Below are positions 5,409 to 8,467 of a stretch of DNA of 8,467 nucleotides, piece after piece; position 1 is the first letter of the stretch, and every line of letters starts with the position of its first letter. The stretch comes from Chloroflexota bacterium. GTDB taxonomy: Bacteria; Chloroflexota; Dormibacteria; Dormibacterales; Dormibacteraceae. Where the stretch lies: the NCBI GenBank assembly GCA_005880175.1, contig VBJR01000379.1, positions 29,934 through 38,400 of the forward strand, read 5' to 3'. Below the pieces are notes generated by a model, which searched no databases, was not told where the DNA came from, and saw only the letters and a program-made list of their open reading frames with translations. A program made the position numbers and the translations under genes.

Positions 5409-6814
5409 ATGGTGTGAAGCAGACCCCCCTCGCCTGGGCGCTGGCCGCCCTCGTGGCGCTGTCCGCATGCTCGCTGAGTGTCCCGGGAGATCCCGCGCTC
5501 TCCACGATGGACGTGTTCGAGGCGGCCAAGCCCGCGGTCGTCATCGTGGAGGCCGTCAACGCGGTGGCCTGGTCCGTGCCCCAGCCGACGCTGACGGCGC
5601 AGAAGGAGCAGCAGCTCCGCAGCGCGGTCGTGGCCATGGTGCGGGCGGGCCAGGTCGCGAACAACGAGACCGCGATCGGCCAGGCCTCGGTCAAGCTCCT
5701 GGTGGACAACCCGGGCAACTGGTTCAGCGCCTCCGCCCAGCGCCACCAGCAGACGGACGACGTCCTGGCGCTGGGCACCGGCTTCTTCGTGACCGAGGAC
5801 GGCTACCTGCTGACCAACGACCACGTGGTCGAGACGTCGATGGACGACCTCCGGCAGCAGCTGCTCGACCAGCTCCAGGCCGAGAGCGCCGACCCGGTCC
5901 AGGTGACCACGTTCAAGGACGAGACGTCGCGGGGCCTGGGCGTGCCGCTGACCGACCCCCAGGCCGCGAAGCTGTTCCAGTGGATGCTGGGCGTGTTCAA
6001 GGGCGACCTGCGGATCGCCACGGTGACGCCGACGTACCGCATCGGCTTCGGCAGCATGTCGCCGGCGGACGTCCAGGCGAAGGGCCTCCAGGTCCAGCTC
6101 GTCGCCCACGGCGAGAGCACGCCGGGCAGGGACGTGGCGGTGCTCAAGGCGTCGGGCGGCCCGTTCGTGAGCCTGGCAACGGTGGCCGCCATGCCGAGCC
6201 AGGGGGCTCCGCTGGCGGTGATCGGCTACCCGTGCCGCTGCGGCGGAGGGGCGGCGTTCGACCCGGCGAAGGTGTTGGCGCCGGTGCTCACGTCGGGGAC
6301 CGCGCGCGAGCAGGTGGCGATGCCCGGCGGCTGGAGCGCGCTGGGGACGGACGCCCCGATCGAGCACGGCAACAGCGGCGGCCCGGTCCTCGCGGACGAC
6401 GCCCGGGTGGTCGGCCTGGCCACGTTCTCGGACACGGCCGCGGCGGGGACGCCGCGCAGCTTCGCGGTCCCGATTGCCGTGGCCAACCAGTACACGATCC
6501 AGGCGCACGTGAGGGTGGCCCAGGGCTCGCTCGGCGAGCGCTACGCGCAGGCGGTGTTCGAGTTCCGCCAGGAGCACTTCAAGGCCGCGCTGCCGCTGTT
6601 CCAGCAGGTGGCCGCGGTCGCGCCGCACGACCCGTACGCGCGCCAGTACGCGGTCCAGTCGCAGTCGGCGATCAACGCCGGCCGCGACCAGACGCCGGCC
6701 GCCGGGGCGCAGGCCATCCTGGCGGTCGCCGTGTACGTGGGCGTGACCGCCCTGGCGCTGCTGGTGGGGGTGCTGGTCTACCGCAGCCGGCGCCGCCGCG
6801 TCCGGGCCTGGTAG
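5405..6814 (+). CDS. Membrane-anchored trypsin-like serine protease (lipoprotein signal)
   Basis: Numbering is from GTG 5405 (469 residues). The N-terminus is a lipoprotein signal: basic start, hydrophobic core and lipobox LSAC, with Cys22 as the lipid-modified residue. The trypsin-like (HtrA/S1) triad is complete: His140 in LLTNDHVVE, Asp243 in GRDVAVLKA and Ser324 in HGNSGGPV. A typical beta strand GTGFFVTEDGYLLTN precedes the histidine. Two mainly helical insertions are unusual, one of about 55 residues before GTGFF (about 62-118) and one between His and Asp (about 145-205). No PDZ domain is seen. Residues about 378-425 resemble one or two TPR-like helical repeats (ERYAQAVFEFRQEHFKAALP). 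A membrane helix at about 436-459 and an Arg-rich end (YRSRRRRVRAW) follow. The catalytic part should face outside the membrane. GTG 5405 overlaps the upstream stop (GTGA). GTG 5414, with a weak GAGAGTGA before it, is an equally possible start, also leaving the signal intact. Confidence 0.88.
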   Translation: MNGVKQTPLAWALAALVALSACSLSVPGDPALSTMDVFEAAKPAVVIVEAVNAVAWSVPQPTLTAQKEQQLRSAVVAMVRAGQVANNETAIGQASVKLLVDNPGNWFSASAQRHQQTDDVLALGTGFFVTEDGYLLTNDHVVETSMDDLRQQLLDQLQAESADPVQVTTFKDETSRGLGVPLTDPQAAKLFQWMLGVFKGDLRIATVTPTYRIGFGSMSPADVQAKGLQVQLVAHGESTPGRDVAVLKASGGPFVSLATVAAMPSQGAPLAVIGYPCRCGGGAAFDPAKVLAPVLTSGTAREQVAMPGGWSALGTDAPIEHGNSGGPVLADDARVVGLATFSDTAAAGTPRSFAVPIAVANQYTIQAHVRVAQGSLGERYAQAVFEFRQEHFKAALPLFQQVAAVAPHDPYARQYAVQSQSAINAGRDQTPAAGAQAILAVAVYVGVTALALLVGVLVYRSRRRRVRAW

Positions 6815-8467
6815 TGCCCTACGTCGGCCAGCCCGTTCCCCGGGTGGAGGACGAGCGGCTGCTGCGCGGCCGGGGCCGCTTCGTCGCCGACCTGGAGCCG
6901 GTCGCCAACCTGCACCACGCCGCGTTCGTGCGCAGCCCGCACGCGCACGCCGAGATCCGTTCCGTGGACGCGTCCGCCGCGCTGGCCATGGACGGCGTCG
7001 CGGCCGTGGTCACGCCCGACCACGCCCGCCGGCTGCTGCGTCCGTTCAGCGTGGGCGTCGGCGGCGAGCGGTACTGGCCGCTGGCGCTCGACCGGGCCCG
7101 GTACGTGGGCGAGCCGGTGGCCCTCGTCGTGGCCGGCGATCGCTACGCCGCCGAGGACGCGGCCGAGCTCGTCCGGGTGGAGTACGAGCCGCTGCCCCCG
7201 GTCATGGACGTGGCCGAGGCGCCGGCGGCCGCCCACCGCAGCCTCCGCCACGGCGACGCGGACCGGGCGTTCGCGGCCGCCGCCCACCGGGTGGAGGCGA
7301 CGTTCCGGTTCCCTCGCTACAGCTCGACGCCGGTCGAGTGCTACGCGGTGATCGCCGACTGGGACGACGCCCAGCGCGAGGTCACGCTGTGGAGCAACTT
7401 CCACGGCCCGTTCGTCATGCAGCCGCTGGTCGCCGCCGCGCTCGGGCTGCCCGAGCACCGGGTCCGCCTGATCGTGCCGCCGGACATCGGCGGCAGCTTC
7501 GGCATCAAGTCCGGCGTGTACGCGTACCTGCCGCTGGTCGCCCTGGCCAGCCGGCTGGCCGGCGTGCCGGTGCGCTGGAACGCGGACCGCTGGGAGGACC
7601 TGGTCGCCAGCCAGAGCGGCACGGACCGGCTGACCCGGGCCGAGGCCGCCGTGGACGCCGGCGGCCGCGTGCTGGCGCTGCGGCTGGACATCCGGGACGA
7701 CGTCGGCGCCCACCTGCGGCCGCCCGAGCCGGCCACCCTGTACCGCTGCTACGGCAACCTGACCGGTCCGTACGACGTGCGCGACGTCGCGGTCGAGGCG
7801 AGGGCCGTGCTGACCAACCGCGCGCCGACCGGCCTGAACCGGGGCTTCGGCGGCCAGCAGCTCGCGTTCACGCTGGAGCGGCTGATGGACACTATCGCGG
7901 GCCGGCTGGGGCTGGACCCGGCCGAGGTCCGGCGCCGCAACCTCGTCCGGCCCGAGCAGATGCCGTACCGGACCGCGCTGGGCGGCATCTACGACTCGGG
8001 CGACTACCCGGCGCTGCTCGACCAGCTCCTCCGTGACCACCGCGAGCGCCTGCTGCGGGAGCGGGACCGCCTGCGCGCCCTGGGCCGCCGCGCCGGGGTG
8101 GGGATCGCGATGGTCGTGGACCCGTCGGGCACGAACCTGGGCTACATCGCCCTCGCCCAGACGCCGGAGGAGCGGGCGCGCGGCCTGGGCAAGTCCGGCT
8201 GCACGGAGTCGGCCACGCTGACGATGGACCCGATGGGCGGCGTGCGCCTGCGGATCGCGACCGCGCCCGAGGGCCAGGGCCACGAGACCGTCGCCGCCCA
8301 GGTGGTGGCCGACGAGCTGGGCCTGCCGCTGGACGCGGTCCGCGTGGATGCCGGGATCGACACCACCGGCCAGCTCTGGCACGTCTCGTCCGGCTCGTAC
8401 TCCAGCCGCTTCGCCCCGATCACCGTGTCCGCGGTGCTCCGGGCCTGCGCCAGCCTGCGCGGGCGCC
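6814..8467 (+). CDS. Molybdopterin-binding large subunit, xanthine dehydrogenase/CoxL superfamily (3' end outside window)
   Basis: The frame from GTG 6814 stays open for 551 codons to the right edge; family members run to about 750-800 residues. The N-terminus YVGQPVPRVEDERLLRGRGRF is the standard opening of these proteins, and RYVGEPVALVVA (about 97-108) belongs to the first (a/b-hammerhead) domain. The molybdopterin-binding part shows PPDIGGSFGIK (222-232), PTGLNRGFGGQQ (338-349) and EGQGHETVAAQ (486-496). Such subunits hydroxylate an aldehyde, N-heterocycle or CO at a Mo-pterin cofactor, working with FAD and [2Fe-2S] subunits. The active-site loop reads NRGFGGQQ. It is neither AYXCSFR (form I CO dehydrogenase) nor AYRGAGR (form II) and is nearer the FRGFGGPQ of xanthine dehydrogenases, so CO oxidation is unlikely. 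The catalytic Glu near the C-terminus is beyond the window. The GTG shares one base with the protease TAG; no medium or small subunit lies upstream. Confidence 0.9.
   Translation, partial: MPYVGQPVPRVEDERLLRGRGRFVADLEPVANLHHAAFVRSPHAHAEIRSVDASAALAMDGVAAVVTPDHARRLLRPFSVGVGGERYWPLALDRARYVGEPVALVVAGDRYAAEDAAELVRVEYEPLPPVMDVAEAPAAAHRSLRHGDADRAFAAAAHRVEATFRFPRYSSTPVECYAVIADWDDAQREVTLWSNFHGPFVMQPLVAAALGLPEHRVRLIVPPDIGGSFGIKSGVYAYLPLVALASRLAGVPVRWNADRWEDLVASQSGTDRLTRAEAAVDAGGRVLALRLDIRDDVGAHLRPPEPATLYRCYGNLTGPYDVRDVAVEARAVLTNRAPTGLNRGFGGQQLAFTLERLMDTIAGRLGLDPAEVRRRNLVRPEQMPYRTALGGIYDSGDYPALLDQLLRDHRERLLRERDRLRALGRRAGVGIAMVVDPSGTNLGYIALAQTPEERARGLGKSGCTESATLTMDPMGGVRLRIATAPEGQGHETVAAQVVADELGLPLDAVRVDAGIDTTGQLWHVSSGSYSSRFAPITVSAVLRACASLRGR

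Noticed and set aside
4805..6628. 607-codon minus-strand ORF opposite the membrane protein and protease
   Set aside because: It has low-complexity Arg/His/Ala composition. The plus strand carries a full catalytic triad and a lipobox, so this is a shadow.
2677..6814. Known vWA-MoxR conflict (defence) system
   Set aside because: Such systems rely on soluble multidomain proteins and a dedicated linking protein. Here the partners are membrane proteins typical of the housekeeping MoxR-DUF58 cassette and the protease is exported, so a defence role is not supported.
6778..8382. 534-codon minus-strand ORF opposite the molybdoenzyme
   Set aside because: The plus-strand frame has conserved xanthine dehydrogenase-family motifs along its whole length; the opposite frame has none.
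6814..8467. CO dehydrogenase large subunit (coxL)
   Set aside because: Neither the AYXCSFR nor the AYRGAGR loop is present; the equivalent position reads NRGFGGQQ, so a CoxL name would be misleading.

Overview
This is a very GC-rich window with dense, overlapping genes and mostly GTG/TTG starts. That suggests an actinobacterial-type genome. Two divergent genes have -10-like hexamers seven bases before their start codons and no Shine-Dalgarno sequence, which points to leaderless transcription. I would guess Actinomycetota, perhaps a Thermoleophilia-like lineage, but no rRNA or marker gene here can confirm this.

Layout: (1) Bases 1-101 are the 3' end of an unrecognised plus-strand gene. (2) A perfect GC hairpin at 120-152 separates it from a convergent, minus-strand, zinc-dependent alcohol dehydrogenase (159-1253). 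(3) A 44-bp divergent region (1254-1297) carries back-to-back promoters whose elements overlap. (4) From 1298 to the right edge runs one head-to-tail plus-strand gene train in which every junction overlaps by 1, 4 or 11 bp. Its members are a DUF4129 membrane protein, a small two-helix membrane protein, a MoxR-family AAA+ ATPase, a DUF58 (vWA-like) protein, a polytopic membrane protein, a trypsin-like serine protease with a lipoprotein signal and a C-terminal membrane helix, and the first 551 codons of a molybdopterin-binding large subunit of the xanthine dehydrogenase/CO dehydrogenase superfamily.

How the genes fit together: MoxR, DUF58 and DUF4129 form a widespread bacterial cassette, usually accompanied by a transglutaminase-like membrane protein. 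MoxR is thought to act as a chaperone-like ATPase on vWA-type partners at the membrane. No transglutaminase is present here. A six-helix membrane protein and an extracytoplasmic protease follow DUF58 instead, so an envelope-located ATPase/vWA/protease module is a reasonable inference. The molybdenum hydroxylase may only share the transcript.

Most notable anomalies: the DUF58 gene is broken at about 4226/4227, where roughly 50 bp that should encode the most conserved family motif are missing and the frame shifts. The upstream frame stays open and runs into the next gene, making one 585-codon artefactual ORF (584 residues plus stop). A good promoter (ATGACA-17-TACGAT), with a CTGTCA/TGACAG inverted repeat touching its -35, lies inside the end of the gene before the protease. 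The protease and molybdoenzyme could therefore be expressed separately from the MoxR cassette. No tRNA, rRNA, CRISPR array, insertion sequence or attachment site was seen. There is no gene-free stretch over 300 bases.
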